Shown here: positions 16,806-27,591 of the stretch, in pieces
How the letters are laid out: each line of letters begins with the position of its first letter
How positions within the stretch are numbered: position 1 is the stretch's first letter
From: Synechococcus sp. PROS-U-1
GTDB taxonomy: Bacteria > Cyanobacteriota > Cyanobacteriia > PCC-6307 > Cyanobiaceae
NCBI RefSeq assembly: GCF_014279755.1
Contig: NZ_CP047951.1
Coordinates: 372,001-436,000 of the forward strand
Length of the DNA: 64,000 nucleotides
Direction of reading: 5' to 3'
The notes under the pieces: model-generated
Told to the model about the DNA's origin: nothing
Database searches by the model: none
Seen by the model: only the letters and a program-made list of their open reading frames with translations
Position numbers and translations under genes: made by a program

Positions 16806-18749
16806 ATGCCCCAGCAAATTGTCATCGCGGAGCAGCTGCGCATCGCAGCGGTGCTGACCGATGAACGTGTTGATGAACTCATCGTCGCGCAGGGCCGCTA
16901 TCAGATCGGAGATGTCTACTTAGGAACTGTTGAGAATGTTTTGCCCGGTATTGATGCTGCCTTCGTCAACATCGGTGAAAGTGAGAAAAATGGTTTCATC
17001 CACGTCACTGATCTCGGGCCACTGCGCCTGAAGAAAGGTTCTGCCGGGATTACTGAACTTCTTGAACCTCGTCAAAAGGTTCTAGTTCAGGTGATGAAAG
17101 AACCGACCGGAACCAAGGGTCCACGGCTGACTGGAAACCTCGCTCTGCCTGGGCGTTACTTGGTGCTGCAGCCCCATGGCCAGGGTGTGAACATTTCCCG
17201 ACGCATCAGTGCCGATGCGGAGAGGAACAGACTCCGTGCTCTCGGTGTCCTGATTAAGCCGCCTGGAGCTGGTCTGCTGATTCGGACAGAAGCCGACGGC
17301 ATCAGCGAAGACCTCCTGATTGAAGATCTTGAGTCGTTGTTGCGGCAGTGGGAGGCGATTCAGCAAGCAGCCGAAACGGCAGCACCACCTGTTCTGCTCA
17401 ATCGCGACGAAGATTTCATCCATCGGATTCTGCGGGATCACATGGGGCCTGATTTGGCCCGGGTTGTGGTGGACGATGCTGCTGCTGTGGGCCGTGTCAG
17501 CAGCTTCCTCGGGGCTGATGCCGGCCACGTTCTGGTGGAAGCCCACAGTGAACCCAGTGAGTTACTGGAGCACTACAAGGTCAATGCCGCCATCCGCGAT
17601 GCGCTGAAGCCTCGGGTTGACCTGCCGTCCGGTGGTTACGTGATCATCGAGCCCACCGAGGCGCTCACGGTGATTGACGTGAACTCCGGATCGTTCACCC
17701 GTTCGGCCAATGCGCGAGAAACCGTCCTGTGGACCAATTGCGAGGCTGCGATTGAGATCGCTCGTCAGCTCAAGCTTCGCAACATTGGCGGGGTGATCAT
17801 CATCGATTTCATCGATATGGATTCCCGTCGTGACCAGCTCCAGTTGCTGGAGCATTTCACGACAGCAGTCCGTGACGATTCAGCTCGGCCGCAGATTGCA
17901 CAGCTCAGTGAACTGGGCCTGGTGGAGCTCACCCGTAAGCGTCAAGGGCAGAACATTTACGAACTCTTTGGACGGGCCTGCCCCAGTTGTGGTGGCCTCG
18001 GCCATGTGGCTGTGCTTCCAGGCAAAGATCTGCTCCAGCCGTTGGCGACTGCCACGGGATTGGTTCGTTCTGCTGCCTCTGCCCGTGCTGAAGTCGTCTC
18101 TCCTGGAGAAAATGGTGGCAATGGCCGGCGGCGGCGCGGTGGCCGAGGGCGCGGCAGTCAGGACGCCGTCCTTCCCGTCGATACCTCTGATACAACGACC
18201 CCTGAGGTGTCGACCCAAGAGGCGCAGGAGCCTGCGATCGCCCGTCGTCAGGACCCCGAGTTGGTTGCTGTACCCATGACCGATGAGCAGCAGGAGTTGT
18301 TTGGCTGGCTTGGTTTGAACCCTGCCCTGCTGCTCGAGGAGCCTCCTGAATCCGACAATGTTGTTGTGCGGGTTGTCCGCCCTGGCGAGGATGAGCAGGA
18401 CGTCCTTGAAGCGGCGCGTCAGCAACTGGCAGCCAGTTCCGGTCGTCGTCGTCGTCGCGGCGGCCGTGGTGGTCGTTCAGGCGCACGCAATGGGTCCAGT
18501 CAGCCCGTCGTGACCCCTACGGCTGAGATGCCCGTTGTCGTGATGTCATCCGCCCCAGATGAGGAGACTGCACCCCTGATGGTGGAAATCACACCCTTGG
18601 AGGCTGTCACCAATCTGACGATCAGCGAACCGGAGCCAACCATCCTTACGGAACCTGTTGAGTCGGAGCCTGCTCCGGTGGCTGAAACGTCTGAGCCAGA
18701 GGAGCCCCGCCGTCGCCGTCGCCGCTCCTCTGCTGTCGCCACGGTCTGA
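16806..18749 (+). CDS. rne: Ribonuclease E/G
   Basis: 647 residues from ATG 16806; an upstream GTG at 16746 adds residues unlike the family. S1-like RNA-binding domain near residues 35-115 ([21 protein letters not shown]), 5'-sensor/DNase I-like region with catalytic Asp residues in VIDVNSGSF and IIDFIDMD, and a CPSCGG zinc-link motif. The C-terminal third is low complexity with Arg/Gly patches (RRRRGGRG) and ends in RRRRRRSSA plus five residues. That nonapeptide is the known cyanobacterial docking site for polynucleotide phosphorylase, so this enzyme probably builds the RNA degradosome. The 255-base gap upstream is a probable 5' leader, with small hairpins at 16567-16577 and 16682-16696 (GGAGTT-CTT-AACTCC), fitting autoregulation of rne. 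Confidence 0.96.
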   Translation: MPQQIVIAEQLRIAAVLTDERVDELIVAQGRYQIGDVYLGTVENVLPGIDAAFVNIGESEKNGFIHVTDLGPLRLKKGSAGITELLEPRQKVLVQVMKEPTGTKGPRLTGNLALPGRYLVLQPHGQGVNISRRISADAERNRLRALGVLIKPPGAGLLIRTEADGISEDLLIEDLESLLRQWEAIQQAAETAAPPVLLNRDEDFIHRILRDHMGPDLARVVVDDAAAVGRVSSFLGADAGHVLVEAHSEPSELLEHYKVNAAIRDALKPRVDLPSGGYVIIEPTEALTVIDVNSGSFTRSANARETVLWTNCEAAIEIARQLKLRNIGGVIIIDFIDMDSRRDQLQLLEHFTTAVRDDSARPQIAQLSELGLVELTRKRQGQNIYELFGRACPSCGGLGHVAVLPGKDLLQPLATATGLVRSAASARAEVVSPGENGGNGRRRRGGRGRGSQDAVLPVDTSDTTTPEVSTQEAQEPAIARRQDPELVAVPMTDEQQELFGWLGLNPALLLEEPPESDNVVVRVVRPGEDEQDVLEAARQQLAASSGRRRRRGGRGGRSGARNGSSQPVVTPTAEMPVVVMSSAPDEETAPLMVEITPLEAVTNLTISEPEPTILTEPVESEPAPVAETSEPEEPRRRRRRSSAVATV

Positions 18750-18757
18750 GCAGTCGG

Positions 18758-19357
18758 ATGACCCTGCAGGAGTCCCTTCCCATGGGGAGGGATGTGGCTG
18801 GAGTTGATGAAGTCGGTCGTGGTTGCTTGTTCGGCCCTGTGTTTGCGGCCGCTGTCGTGCTGGATGGCGCAGCTGCAGACCGCCTGCTGAAGGCGGGACT
18901 GACCGACAGCAAGAAACTCTCCCCTAAACGTCGGGCTGCTTTGGTTCCCTTGATTCAGTCGCTGTGTGTTGCCTCCGGCCTGGGCCAGGCTTCAGCGCGA
19001 GAAATTGATGCCTGCGGGATTCGTGTTGCTACCGAACGCGCCATGTTGCGTGCTCTTCAGCGACTGCCGCAGTCCCCCGGCTTGGTGCTTGTGGATGGCA
19101 ACCTTCCCCTCAGGTTGTGGCTGGGCCAGCAGCGCACGGTTATTTCAGGCGATAGCCGCTCACCTGCCATTGCGGCTGCCAGCGTCTTGGCCAAGGAAGC
19201 CAGGGATGCACTCATTCGGCGGCTGTCTGCTCGTTTCCCCGGTTACGGACTCGAGCGCCATGCGGGCTACGGCACGGCACAGCATTGTCAGAGCTTGAAG
19301 GCTTCAGGCCCCACGCCCCTGCATCGGCACACGTTCCTGAAGCGGGTGCTGGGTTGA
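18758..19357 (+). CDS. rnhB: Ribonuclease HII
   Basis: 199 residues. Removes RNA from RNA/DNA hybrids, including single misincorporated ribonucleotides. The signature [16 protein letters not shown] sits near the N-terminus with the Asp-Glu catalytic pair; LVDGNLPL supplies the next Asp, and [18 protein letters not shown] the conserved Ser/Lys block; [23 protein letters not shown] is the C-terminal signature. It starts 8 bases after the rne stop, so the two RNases form an operon. Its last 54 bases overlap the convergent DUF1997 gene. Confidence 0.97.
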   Translation: MTLQESLPMGRDVAGVDEVGRGCLFGPVFAAAVVLDGAAADRLLKAGLTDSKKLSPKRRAALVPLIQSLCVASGLGQASAREIDACGIRVATERAMLRALQRLPQSPGLVLVDGNLPLRLWLGQQRTVISGDSRSPAIAAASVLAKEARDALIRRLSARFPGYGLERHAGYGTAQHCQSLKASGPTPLHRHTFLKRVLG

Positions 19358-19900
19358 GAGTTGCGCCTCTGTTGCACGGCACCAGCTCCGATAGTCGTCA
19401 ATGAGCTGTTGGCCGACACGGGCTTTGATGCCAATGAGGATGCCGCTCAGGATTGATTCCCCTGTTGACTCCAGCACCCGTTTTGGAATCAGCTTGAGCA
19501 GGGATGGTTGACTCACGCTGACCGACAGATGGGCGTTCCCCTGAAGCCCCTCGGATGTGCAGGCGAGCCGTGCTTCCAGATTCAGCGCAAAGTCATCAAC
19601 GATTCCTAGACCTTCCAGTTCGCAATCCAGGGCCTGCATCACCAGCGTGTCCTCTTCCATATGGATTTGAAGCGACACCACGGGCTTCACATGGAGTTGA
19701 AAGACCTTCAGGCTGGTCACCACATAGCGGTAACGACCCGGCTGCAAGGGTGTGAGCTGGCGTGCGTCCAGCAGGGCTCCGAGAACCCGTTCCTCCTCCC
19801 GCAGATAGGTAGGGAGGCGCTCTGCGCCGGTTCTGACAGGCAGATCAAGCTTTTGACTGGCTTCGAAGGCCAGGGGCATGGACTTCACCTGACGCGGCAT
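19304..19900 (-). CDS. DUF1997 family protein
   Basis: 198 residues. Features of the cyanobacterial/plastid DUF1997 family: [42 protein letters not shown] (beta-strand core), [19 protein letters not shown] and a C-terminal [10 protein letters not shown]. Function unknown; the family is restricted to oxygenic phototrophs. The stop region overlaps the end of rnhB by 54 bases on the opposite strand. The ATG at 19900 is divergent from pheA, leaving 31 bases between starts, so promoters must overlap coding ends. Confidence 0.85.
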   Translation of the reverse strand: MPRQVKSMPLAFEASQKLDLPVRTGAERLPTYLREEERVLGALLDARQLTPLQPGRYRYVVTSLKVFQLHVKPVVSLQIHMEEDTLVMQALDCELEGLGIVDDFALNLEARLACTSEGLQGNAHLSVSVSQPSLLKLIPKRVLESTGESILSGILIGIKARVGQQLIDDYRSWCRATEAQLSTQHPLQERVPMQGRGA

Positions 19901-19931
19901 GATCTTATCGAGTCCATGCAGTGCGGCTTCG

Positions 19932-20774
19932 ATGCCTACACGTCTCGCATTCCTTGGTCCAGCCGGGACCTATGGCGAGCAGGCCGCCCGGGTGTTGATC
20001 GAACAGGACGCCATAGATGATGTTCAGTTGATTCCCTGCACCGGTCTTCGATCGGTTGTGGAACAGCTGGCTCAGGGGCTATGTGATGCAGCGGTTGTTC
20101 CCATTGAGAACTCAGTCGAAGGGGGAGTGACAGCGACCCTCGATGCGCTCTGGTCGCATCCGGAGCTTTGTATTCGAAGGGCTTTGGTGCTTCCGATTCA
20201 ACATGCTCTTCTGGGGAGTGGTCCGCTCAGCAGAGTCACGGAAGTGCTCTCCCATCCGCAGGCCCTGGCCCAGTGCAGTGGCTGGTTGGCGCAGCATTTG
20301 CCTGATGCCCTGCAACTTCCCACGTCGTCCACCGCTGAGGCGGCTCGCATGGTGGCGGGCAGTTCCTTCCGTGCTGCGATTGCCTCCAAGACGGCTGCAA
20401 GGGAACACGGCTTGGATGAGTTGGCTTTTCCCGTGAATGATGTTGCGGGAAATCGCACCCGTTTTCTCTTGTTGCGCCGTGGTGAGCGCAGTGAACATGG
20501 AGATGTGGCCAGCCTTGCGTTCTCACTGCATCGCAATGCGCCGGGGGCCCTGCTTGAGGCGCTGGCTTGTTTGGCTCAGCGGGGGCTGAACATGAGTCGA
20601 ATTGAATCGCGCCCATCCAAACGGGAGTTGGGGGAATACGTGTTTTTTGTGGATGTGGATCTCCCGGCGGATCCGTCTATGGCTCTGGCAGAGCTGATCG
20701 CCCAATTGCAGCCTCTCTGCGAGCATCTCGCCCATTTCGGGGCTTACCCCAGCAGCGACCTCAGTGGCTGTTGA
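19932..20774 (+). CDS. pheA: Prephenate dehydratase
   Basis: 280 residues, monofunctional (no chorismate mutase domain). Converts prephenate to phenylpyruvate for phenylalanine. The catalytic domain starts with AFLGPAGTYGEQAA, contains VPIENSVEGGV and AAIASKTAAREHGL, and ends with the GNRTRFLLL motif whose Thr is catalytic. The C-terminal ACT regulatory domain shows LNMSRIESRPSKRELGEYVFFVD, the ESRP Phe-binding motif, so feedback inhibition by phenylalanine is expected. Start ATG 19932 fits the family; an in-frame ATG at 19899 would overlap the divergent gene. Supplied with chorismate by aroC of this window. Confidence 0.95.
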   Translation: MPTRLAFLGPAGTYGEQAARVLIEQDAIDDVQLIPCTGLRSVVEQLAQGLCDAAVVPIENSVEGGVTATLDALWSHPELCIRRALVLPIQHALLGSGPLSRVTEVLSHPQALAQCSGWLAQHLPDALQLPTSSTAEAARMVAGSSFRAAIASKTAAREHGLDELAFPVNDVAGNRTRFLLLRRGERSEHGDVASLAFSLHRNAPGALLEALACLAQRGLNMSRIESRPSKRELGEYVFFVDVDLPADPSMALAELIAQLQPLCEHLAHFGAYPSSDLSGC

Positions 20775-20794
20775 ACATCAGTGGCTGTTCAAAA

Positions 20795-21730
20795 TCAGTT
20801 TTTCCTAATCCGGAAGACGCCAAACTGCATCAGGCCGGTGGAAAAGGCCCAGTGCATCAGCAACAACGTCGGCGTCTCCCTCAGGCCTTGAAGCACCGCT
20901 TTCGGTCCCAGGCTGAGCACAGACCAGGGACGTCGGATGCCCTCGACGATGGAGTCAATCCATGAGGGCAGCGTGGCCTGGGTCCAGTCATCGGTGACAA
21001 TCTGACCACGATGGTGGGCACTGTTCTCGAGGTTCTGGCGGAACCCCTTGATGCTGGCGAATTCAGGGTGGGCCCACTGGTTCAGCAGCTGACGCATTAC
21101 CCAGCGTTCGGATCGCGTCATGCCGCCGTCGGATGGGTCGCGGCGGTTCCAGTCGGCCACAGCAAGCAGACCATCCGGCCGCATCACCCGCAGCAGTTCA
21201 TCGGCATAACGCTGTTTGTCTGGCATGTGAGGACCGGCCTCCACACTCCAGACCGCATCAAAGCTGTGATCGGGCAGTTGAAGATCCAATGCATCCATCA
21301 CTTGGAAGCGGCATGTCAGGCCTGATGGTGTGAGGTGCGTGGCCCGCTTCACCTGGGCCGGGCTGATGCTGATTCCGACAACGTCCAATCCGTAATCCCG
21401 CGCCAGGATTCGGGCGCTGCCGCCGATTCCGCATCCCACATCCAGCACACGGCTTCCGGCGGGGAGTTGATCCAGACCACTCCAGCGCACGAGCTCATGG
21501 ACGAAGTCCTCCTTGGCTTTGCGGAAGTCGCAGGAGGTCGGTGGGGATCCGTAATGGCCGAGATGAACATGATCCCCCCAGAGTTGCTCCAACAACCGGT
21601 CTTCCGTCCAGGCGTCGTAGGCGGAGGCCACACTCTCCGACGATTCGTAACGACGGTCGCGACGAAGCCACAGCGCAAGCCCGACGGCTCCAACCGCTCC
21701 GGCAACCACAAGCAGAGATGCCAGCATCAC
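20795..21730 (-). CDS. MPBQ/MSBQ-type quinone methyltransferase (SAM-dependent)
   Basis: 311 residues. An N-terminal hydrophobic segment (LLVVAGAVGAVGLALWL) suggests membrane anchoring. After it comes YDAWTEDRLLEQLWGDHVHLGHYG, the hallmark of cyanobacterial 2-methyl-6-phytyl-benzoquinone/solanesyl-benzoquinone methyltransferases (Synechocystis sll0418 type), followed by VLDVGCGIGGSARILA (SAM motif I), VVGISISPAQV and FDAVWSVEAGPHMPDK. It likely methylates a prenyl-quinone precursor in plastoquinone and tocopherol synthesis at the membrane. Gamma-tocopherol methyltransferase is the main alternative. Its ATG overlaps the LON-domain gene stop (ATGA), implying coupling. Confidence 0.82.
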   Translation of the reverse strand: MMLASLLVVAGAVGAVGLALWLRRDRRYESSESVASAYDAWTEDRLLEQLWGDHVHLGHYGSPPTSCDFRKAKEDFVHELVRWSGLDQLPAGSRVLDVGCGIGGSARILARDYGLDVVGISISPAQVKRATHLTPSGLTCRFQVMDALDLQLPDHSFDAVWSVEAGPHMPDKQRYADELLRVMRPDGLLAVADWNRRDPSDGGMTRSERWVMRQLLNQWAHPEFASIKGFRQNLENSAHHRGQIVTDDWTQATLPSWIDSIVEGIRRPWSVLSLGPKAVLQGLRETPTLLLMHWAFSTGLMQFGVFRIRKN

Positions 21731-22362
21731 TTCAGATCCATCAACACGGTGCGGGCCGCCAACTGGCGTCGGGTGTGATCCAACATTTCAAACTGCTGAT
21801 TCAACCGTTCGTGGGTGTCAGTCAGTTCCAGAAGGCTCTGTTGTTCCGATGCGGCTTGGTCGAGATGGGCGCTGATCCAGAACGACAGCTCCCTCGGTAA
21901 ATCAGGGAGATCGTCAGGAAGCTCCACGTCTCGATTTTGAAGCTTGCTCGTCAGTTGAACGACGTCGGTCAAAGCCTTGCTGACCCTGTCCCGCAAGCTG
22001 TTGAGTGCCTCGGCATCGGCCACGGGCTCATCTTCCAACCAGCTCACCATGCCTGTTCGGTAGGGCGTTTCACGGGTGATGTTCAACAGTCGGAACCGCT
22101 GTTGGCCCAGCGAAACGATGTAGCTGCGACCGTCTTCGGTGGTTTGGTGCTGGAGCACCTCTGCGCAACACCCGATTTCGGCCATCTCGCCGTTCTCAGG
22201 ATTGATGCGAACGATGCCGAATCGTTTGTCGGTCTCCAGAACCGTCTGGAGAAGCATCCGATAACGCGATTCAAAAATGTGCAGCGGCAGGAGCTGCTGA
22301 GGGAACAACACGACGTCCGGCAGGGGGAACAGGGGAAGCTCCCTCACGGAAAAATCGGACAC
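21727..22362 (-). CDS. LON substrate-binding (N-terminal) domain protein
   Basis: 211 residues with no AAA+ or protease part. The LON N-domain pattern is clear: ELPLFPLPDVVLFPQQLLPLHIFE at the start, YRMLLQTVLETDKRFGIV, IGCCAEVLQH and a helical C-terminus ending QLAARTVLMDLK. Cyanobacteria lack Lon protease but keep stand-alone proteins of this type, so it may be a substrate adaptor; this is inference. It lies downstream of rpsJ behind a hairpin and overlaps the methyltransferase gene by 4 bases. Confidence 0.92.
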   Translation of the reverse strand: MSDFSVRELPLFPLPDVVLFPQQLLPLHIFESRYRMLLQTVLETDKRFGIVRINPENGEMAEIGCCAEVLQHQTTEDGRSYIVSLGQQRFRLLNITRETPYRTGMVSWLEDEPVADAEALNSLRDRVSKALTDVVQLTSKLQNRDVELPDDLPDLPRELSFWISAHLDQAASEQQSLLELTDTHERLNQQFEMLDHTRRQLAARTVLMDLK

Positions 22363-22397
22363 GAACGCCGTGTTGTAGGCAACTGAATCCTAGGAAA

Positions 22398-22430
22398 GTG
22401 AAGTCCTGATCGACTGGATCAGAGCTTCAC
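22398..22430 (-). terminator. Hairpin at the end of the str operon
   Basis: A long dyad spans the rpsJ stop: GTGAAG..CTGATC (22398-22411), loop GACTG, GATCAG..CTTCAC (22417-22430), ~12 paired bases with one internal mismatch. On the minus strand it is followed by TTTCC only, so it is a weak or attenuating terminator. Confidence 0.45.
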
Positions 22431-22739
22431 TTCGATGTCCACACCACTGGGGAGATCAAGCTTCATCAGCGCATCGATGGTTTTGGCTGAAGGGCTGTAG
22501 ATGTCGATAATCCGACGGTGCGTGCGGGTCTCGAAGTGCTCGCGGGAGTCCTTGTCCACGTGGGGGGAGCGCAGAACGCAGTAGATCTTGCGTTTCGTGG
22601 GCAGGGGGATCGGACCGATGGCAGTTGCAGCGGTGTTATCGGCCGTTTCAATGATTTTCTCGCAAGACAGATCCAGCATGCGGCGGTCAAACGCCTTAAG
22701 GCGGATGCGGATCTTCTGCTGAGCGATGGCAGTGGACAT
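22419..22739 (-). CDS. rpsJ: 30S ribosomal protein S10
   Basis: 106 residues, normal size. Core pattern: [56 protein letters not shown]10 binds 16S rRNA in the 30S head and also acts as NusE in antitermination. Last gene of rpsL-rpsG-fusA-tufA-rpsJ, the extended str arrangement found in cyanobacteria. It is separated from tufA by 122 bases containing a strong hairpin. Confidence 0.98.
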   Translation of the reverse strand: MSTAIAQQKIRIRLKAFDRRMLDLSCEKIIETADNTAATAIGPIPLPTKRKIYCVLRSPHVDKDSREHFETRTHRRIIDIYSPSAKTIDALMKLDLPSGVDIEVKL

Positions 22740-22808
22740 AGGAGAGAGGCGAAAGAGCTTCGAAGACGAAGCAGGACTTCAGTTGTCGAGGTTCTTAGAA
22801 ATGTAGAA

Positions 22809-22833
22809 GATGGGGGGGCGGAGCCCCTCCATC
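22809..22833 (-). terminator. Intercistronic hairpin between tufA and rpsJ
   Basis: GATGG-x-GGGGC (22809-22819), loop of 3, then GCCCC-x-CCATC (22823-22833): ten perfect pairs and one mismatch. On the minus strand it is followed by TTCTACATTTCT, pyrimidine-rich but not a clean U run. It could be a partial terminator, or an RNA-stability element that leaves more EF-Tu than S10 mRNA. Confidence 0.5.
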
Positions 22834-22861
22834 TCCTGCGTTGTGGTTCAGCTCGCGCTGA

Positions 22862-24061
22862 TCACTCGATGATCTTGGAGACCACGCCAGCACCGATGGT
22901 GCGGCCGCCTTCGCGGATAGCGAAACGCATGCCGGTTTCCATCGCAACAGGACAGATCAGCTCACCGGTCATCTGGATGTTGTCACCAGGCATCACCATT
23001 TCGACATTGCTGCCGTCTTCAGCGGTGAAGGCGGTGATCTGGCCGGTCACGTCAGTTGTACGGATGTAGAACTGCGGGCGGTAGCCAGCGAAGAAAGGAG
23101 TGTGGCGGCCGCCTTCTTCCTTCTTCAGCACGTACACCTGACCCTCGAACTTGGTGTGAGGGGTGATGGAGCCAGGCTTCACCAGCACCATGCCGCGTTC
23201 GATGTCTTCCTTCTGGATGCCGCGCAGCAGCAGACCAACGTTGTCGCCAGCCATGCCCTCGTCGAGCAGCTTGCGGAACATCTCGACACCGGTGACGGTT
23301 GTCTTGCGAGGCTCGCGAATGCCGACGATCTCAATTTCTTCGCCAACTTTGACGATGCCGCGCTCAATACGGCCGGTGGCCACGGTGCCACGACCGGTGA
23401 TGGAGAAGACGTCTTCCACAGCCATCAGGAAGGGCTTGTCCACTTCCCGCTCAGGCTCAGGAATGCTGGCGTCAACAGCCGCCATCAGTTCCTCGATCTT
23501 GGCTTCCCACTCAGCCTCGCCTTCGATGGCCTTAAGGCCAGACACCTGAACGACGGGGATGTCATCGCCGGGGAAGTCGTAGCTGGAGAGCAGTTCACGG
23601 ATCTCCATTTCCACCAGTTCGATGATCTCTTCGTCATCGACCATGTCGCACTTGTTCAGTGCAACAACCAGAGCTGGAACGCCCACCTGCTTGGCCAGAA
23701 GGATGTGCTCCTTGGTCTGGGCCATGGGGCCGTCGGTGGCAGCACACACCAGAATGGCGCCGTCCATCTGAGCGGCACCGGTGATCATGTTCTTCACATA
23801 GTCCGCGTGGCCAGGGCAGTCCACGTGAGCGTAGTGACGAGACTCGGTCTCGTACTCAACGTGAGCGGTGTTGATGGTGATGCCGCGCTCACGCTCTTCG
23901 GGGGCGCCGTCGATGTCGGCATAGTTCTGAACTTCAGCCTGCCCTTTCTTGGCGAGCACGTTGGTGATCGCGGCGGTGAGGGTGGTCTTGCCGTGGTCAA
24001 CGTGGCCGATGGTGCCGATGTTGACGTGGGGCTTGTTCCTTTCGAACTTCTCGCGTGCCAT
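22862..24061 (-). CDS. tuf: Elongation factor Tu
   Basis: 399 residues. GTPase that delivers aminoacyl-tRNA to the ribosome. G motifs: [13 protein letters not shown] (P-loop), RGITINTAH (switch I), [10 protein letters not shown] (switch II), NKCDMVDD, and domains II/III follow ([28 protein letters not shown]). Start ATG 24061, 44 bases after fusA. No clear Shine-Dalgarno precedes it. Highly expressed core gene of the str operon. Confidence 0.99.
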   Translation of the reverse strand: MAREKFERNKPHVNIGTIGHVDHGKTTLTAAITNVLAKKGQAEVQNYADIDGAPEERERGITINTAHVEYETESRHYAHVDCPGHADYVKNMITGAAQMDGAILVCAATDGPMAQTKEHILLAKQVGVPALVVALNKCDMVDDEEIIELVEMEIRELLSSYDFPGDDIPVVQVSGLKAIEGEAEWEAKIEELMAAVDASIPEPEREVDKPFLMAVEDVFSITGRGTVATGRIERGIVKVGEEIEIVGIREPRKTTVTGVEMFRKLLDEGMAGDNVGLLLRGIQKEDIERGMVLVKPGSITPHTKFEGQVYVLKKEEGGRHTPFFAGYRPQFYIRTTDVTGQITAFTAEDGSNVEMVMPGDNIQMTGELICPVAMETGMRFAIREGGRTIGAGVVSKIIE

Positions 24062-24105
24062 GGGTGTTTAAAGAATCGAGGGTTGGGTTTGGAGGAGTTT
24101 AGAGA

Positions 24106-26181
24106 TCAGGAATTGCCCTGATTCTTGGAGATGATGGCCTCGGCCACATTGCGAGGAACTTCGGCGTAATTGTCGAATTCCATCGAGAAAATGCCCCGGC
24201 CCTGGGTCATGGAGCGGAGCTCGGTGGCGTAACCGAACATCTCGGCAAGGGGCACCTTGGCCGAGATTTTGGACGTGCCGTCATCGACGGACTGGCCTTC
24301 AACCTGACCTCGACGGGAGGACAGGTCGCCGATGATCGAACCGAGGAAATCCTCGGGGACTTCGACCTCGACCTTCATCATCGGTTCAAGCAGCACAGGA
24401 TTGCACTTCTTGACGCCGTCCTTGAAGGCCATGGATCCGGCGATCTTGAACGCCATCTCCGAAGAGTCGACGTCGTGATATGAGCCATGCACCATCGTGC
24501 ATTTCACATCGATCAGCGGATATCCGGCGATCACACCGGATTCGCAGGTCTCTTTCATGCCCTGCTCGGCGGGCTTGATGTATTCCTTCGGAACGACACC
24601 GCCCACGATCTTGTTGACGAATTCGAAGCCGGAGCCGGGCTCACCCGGTTCCATTTCGATCACGACGTGGCCGTATTGACCCTTACCACCGGTCTGACGA
24701 GAGAACTTGCCTTCGCCACCTGCGGAACCACGGATGGTTTCGCGATAGGACACCTGAGGTGCGCCGATGTTCGCTTCCACCTTGAATTCGCGCAGCATGC
24801 GGTCCACCAGGATTTCCAGGTGGAGCTCGCCCATGCCGGCGATCACGGTCTGACCGGTTTCAGAGTCAGTATTAACGCGGAACGTGGGGTCTTCCTCTGC
24901 CAAAGACACAAGTGCCTTGGAGAGTTTTTCCATGTCGCCCTTGGTCTTGGGCTCCACGGCCACTGAGATCACCGGTTCGGGGATGAATAGGGTCTCAAGA
25001 ACGATGGGATCGTCCTGGGTGCAGAGGGTGTCACCTGTGGTGGTGTTCTTCAGACCCAGTACCGCGCCGAGGTCTCCGGCTCGCAGGGCATCGACTTCTT
25101 CGCGGTCATCCGCCTTCAGCACCACAAGACGGGAGATGCGCTCTTTCTCTCCCTTGGTGGAGTTGAGTACGTAACTGCCTTTCTCCAACACGCCGGAGTA
25201 CATCCGGACGAAGGTGAGTTTGCCGTAAGGATCGGCCATCACCTTGAAGGCGAGGGCACTGAAAGGAGCGCTGTCGTCGGAAGGACGCACGGCTTCGCTG
25301 CCGTCGGGAAGCACACCCTGGATGGGGGGGACATCGACAGGAGCTGGCAGGTAGTCGATCACGGCGTCGAGCACCAGCTGCACGCCTTTGTTCTTGAAGG
25401 CAGAGCCGCAGAGCATGGGAACAAGACCGTGCTTCAGCACGCCTTCGCGAATGCCTTGTTTGAGCTCATCAACGCTGAGTTCGCCGCTCTCGAGGAACTT
25501 CTCGATCAGAGACTCGTCGGTTTCGGCGACGGTTTCCATCAAGGTGTTCCGCCATTCGGCCACCTCGTCGGCCATAGCAGCCGGCACTTCGGCCTCTTCG
25601 ATATCGGTGCCGAGATCGTTCTTATAGATGTACGCCTTGTTGGCAACGAGATCGATGATGCCGCTCAGTTCACCTTCAGCCCCGATCGGAAGCTGGATCG
25701 GCACAGCATTGGCCTTGAGGCGATCCTTGATCTGGCCGTGAACCTTGAGGAAGTCCGCACCGGTGCGGTCCATCTTGTTGACGAACACCATCCGGGGGAC
25801 GGAGTAGCGATCCGCCTGACGCCAAACGGTCTCGGATTGGGGCTGAACACCGCCAACGGCGCAGAAGACGGCGATCACACCATCCAGCACACGCATGGAA
25901 CGCTCCACCTCGATGGTGAAGTCCACGTGGCCAGGCGTGTCAATGATGTTGATCCGATGGTCCTGCCAAGACGTCGAAATGGCAGCTGCCGTGATCGTGA
26001 TGCCACGTTCCCGCTCCTGGGCCATCCAGTCGGTGACTGCAGCGCCGTCATGCACTTCGCCGATTTTGTGCACCACACCGGAATAGAACAGGATCCGTTC
26101 GGTAGTGGTGGTTTTTCCGGCATCGATGTGAGCAGCGATACCAATATTTCTGACGCGTTCCAGGGGGAAGTCGCGGGCCAC
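24106..26181 (-). CDS. fusA: Elongation factor G
   Basis: 691 residues, full length. Translocase GTPase. P-loop [19 protein letters not shown] at the start, [36 protein letters not shown]; later domains IV/V are complete ([36 protein letters not shown]). Third gene of the str operon, 90 bases after rpsG. Confidence 0.99.
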   Translation of the reverse strand: MARDFPLERVRNIGIAAHIDAGKTTTTERILFYSGVVHKIGEVHDGAAVTDWMAQERERGITITAAAISTSWQDHRINIIDTPGHVDFTIEVERSMRVLDGVIAVFCAVGGVQPQSETVWRQADRYSVPRMVFVNKMDRTGADFLKVHGQIKDRLKANAVPIQLPIGAEGELSGIIDLVANKAYIYKNDLGTDIEEAEVPAAMADEVAEWRNTLMETVAETDESLIEKFLESGELSVDELKQGIREGVLKHGLVPMLCGSAFKNKGVQLVLDAVIDYLPAPVDVPPIQGVLPDGSEAVRPSDDSAPFSALAFKVMADPYGKLTFVRMYSGVLEKGSYVLNSTKGEKERISRLVVLKADDREEVDALRAGDLGAVLGLKNTTTGDTLCTQDDPIVLETLFIPEPVISVAVEPKTKGDMEKLSKALVSLAEEDPTFRVNTDSETGQTVIAGMGELHLEILVDRMLREFKVEANIGAPQVSYRETIRGSAGGEGKFSRQTGGKGQYGHVVIEMEPGEPGSGFEFVNKIVGGVVPKEYIKPAEQGMKETCESGVIAGYPLIDVKCTMVHGSYHDVDSSEMAFKIAGSMAFKDGVKKCNPVLLEPMMKVEVEVPEDFLGSIIGDLSSRRGQVEGQSVDDGTSKISAKVPLAEMFGYATELRSMTQGRGIFSMEFDNYAEVPRNVAEAIISKNQGNS

Positions 26182-26271
26182 AGGAAATTCTCCGGGGGTG
26201 GGGCGTGAAAAGGCGGGGAGACTCTACAGGTCAGCCATGAACATCTGTGTTGACGGGCTGGCCTGAAAGGC

Positions 26272-26742
26272 TCAGTAGCGGTAGTGGGCGAAGGCTTTGT
26301 TGGCTTCGGCCATTTTGTGGGTCTCTTCGCGCTTGCGAACGGCGCTGCCAGCCTCATTGGCAGCATCCATCAATTCGCCAGCCAACTTCTGGGCCATGCT
26401 CCGACCATTACGGGCACGGGAAAAGCTCACCAGCCAGCGCAGGGCCATGGCCGTTCCGCGCTCCTGTCGCACTTCCATGGGCACCTGATAGGTGGCGCCA
26501 CCAACCCGGCGAGCGCGCACTTCCACCAATGGAGTGGCGTTCTTGACGGCAGTTTCGAACAGCTCGAGCGGATCTCCGCCGGTGCGCTCATTGATCAGCC
26601 CGAACGCGTCGGACAGGATCCGTTGCGCTGTGGACTTCTTGCCGTGCTGCATCAGGCGCACCACCATCATCGTGGCGAGGCGGCTGTTGAACTGCGGATC
26701 GGGAAGAATCGGGCGCTTTTCAGCGGCGTTGCGGCGGGACAT
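26272..26742 (-). CDS. rpsG: 30S ribosomal protein S7
   Basis: 156 residues. Pattern [16 protein letters not shown], then [38 protein letters not shown] and a C-terminal [16 protein letters not shown]7 nucleates assembly of the 30S head and contacts E-site tRNA. Located 41 bases downstream of rpsL; in many bacteria S7 represses the str operon by binding its mRNA. Confidence 0.99.
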   Translation of the reverse strand: MSRRNAAEKRPILPDPQFNSRLATMMVVRLMQHGKKSTAQRILSDAFGLINERTGGDPLELFETAVKNATPLVEVRARRVGGATYQVPMEVRQERGTAMALRWLVSFSRARNGRSMAQKLAGELMDAANEAGSAVRKREETHKMAEANKAFAHYRY

Positions 26743-26783
26743 TAGGGATCAGAACGTTGTGGGAATGAGGAAGAAACCGGTGA

Positions 26784-27158
26784 TCACTCCTTGGGAGCCT
26801 TGGCGCCGTACTTGGAGCGGGACTGACGCCGGTCTTTCACGCCAGCTGTATCCAGGGTTCCGCGAATGATGTGATAGCGGACGCCAGGGAGGTCCTTGAC
26901 ACGACCACCACGGATCAACACGACCGAGTGCTCCTGCAGGTTGTGACCGACGCCACCGATATAAGCCGTGACTTCAAAGCCGGATGTCAGGCGCACACGA
27001 GCCACCTTGCGCAAAGCCGAATTGGGCTTTTTCGGCGTTGAGGTGTAGACGCGGGTGCAAACACCGCGACGTTCCGGACACGATTTCAGGGCCGGGGACT
27101 TTGTCTTGGCCTTGAGGCGTGAGCGCTCAGTGCGGATCAGCTGTTGGATGGTTGGCAT
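26784..27158 (-). CDS. rpsL: 30S ribosomal protein S12
   Basis: 124 residues from ATG 27158 ([14 protein letters not shown] follows); the 14 extra codons of the longer frame are not family-like. S12 lies at the decoding centre; [15 protein letters not shown] carries the Lys linked to streptomycin response, and the second conserved Lys is in [13 protein letters not shown]. First gene of the str operon, so the promoter should lie in 27159-27230; I see no convincing -35/-10 pair there. Confidence 0.98.
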   Translation of the reverse strand: MPTIQQLIRTERSRLKAKTKSPALKSCPERRGVCTRVYTSTPKKPNSALRKVARVRLTSGFEVTAYIGGVGHNLQEHSVVLIRGGRVKDLPGVRYHIIRGTLDTAGVKDRRQSRSKYGAKAPKE

Positions 27159-27230
27159 CGATGGTCGGTGAGCGGCCGGACTCCCGACCTGATTCGACAA
27201 TCGACCACGATACCGGGTGACGGTCCCACC

Positions 27231-27557
27231 TCAGAGGCGACTGAAGGCACTGCCACAGGCACAGGGTTCAACACCGTCGCTGCTGCGGATCAGAAATCCG
27301 CCCCCACTGAGGTCGCCGCGGTAGTCCAGACAAAGACCCTCGAGCAATTTGAGCTGCTCTGCAGGGGCGTGCAGCGTCACGCCATCGGCCCTTGCAATGG
27401 CAATACCGGCCAAATGTCCTGCTCGAATGCGCAGCACATGCTGTGCGCATTCCCCTGGAGTGACGTCGAGATGCATCTGCCCGGGTGTTCCCGCCACGGC
27501 AGCCTGACGACCTAGCTCGGCAGCAGCGGCAGCGGTCAGCCGCAAATTGGCAGCCAT
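27231..27557 (-). CDS. IscA/HesB-type iron-sulfur carrier-like protein
   Basis: 108 residues from ATG 27557 (AANLRLTAAAAAELG follows); a longer frame to 27641 has no family support. The C-terminal CACGSAF matches the CxC-G-SF motif of A-type carriers, and the first Cys is at residue 37 (TPGECAQ), where IscA usually has GGCxG. LCLDYRGDLSGGGFLI matches the FVDYxxSxxFxNP region loosely. It likely binds or transfers Fe-S clusters. The altered first site makes this a divergent member. Confidence 0.75.
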   Translation of the reverse strand: MAANLRLTAAAAAELGRQAAVAGTPGQMHLDVTPGECAQHVLRIRAGHLAGIAIARADGVTLHAPAEQLKLLEGLCLDYRGDLSGGGFLIRSSDGVEPCACGSAFSRL

Positions 27558-27591
27558 GCTCAGTTTCTTGGGTTCCCCACTGTCGCAGGTC

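Noticed and set aside
23102-24121. 339-codon plus-strand frame opposite tufA
   Set aside because: Shadow of the highly conserved tuf gene; His/Leu/Val-rich nonsense protein.
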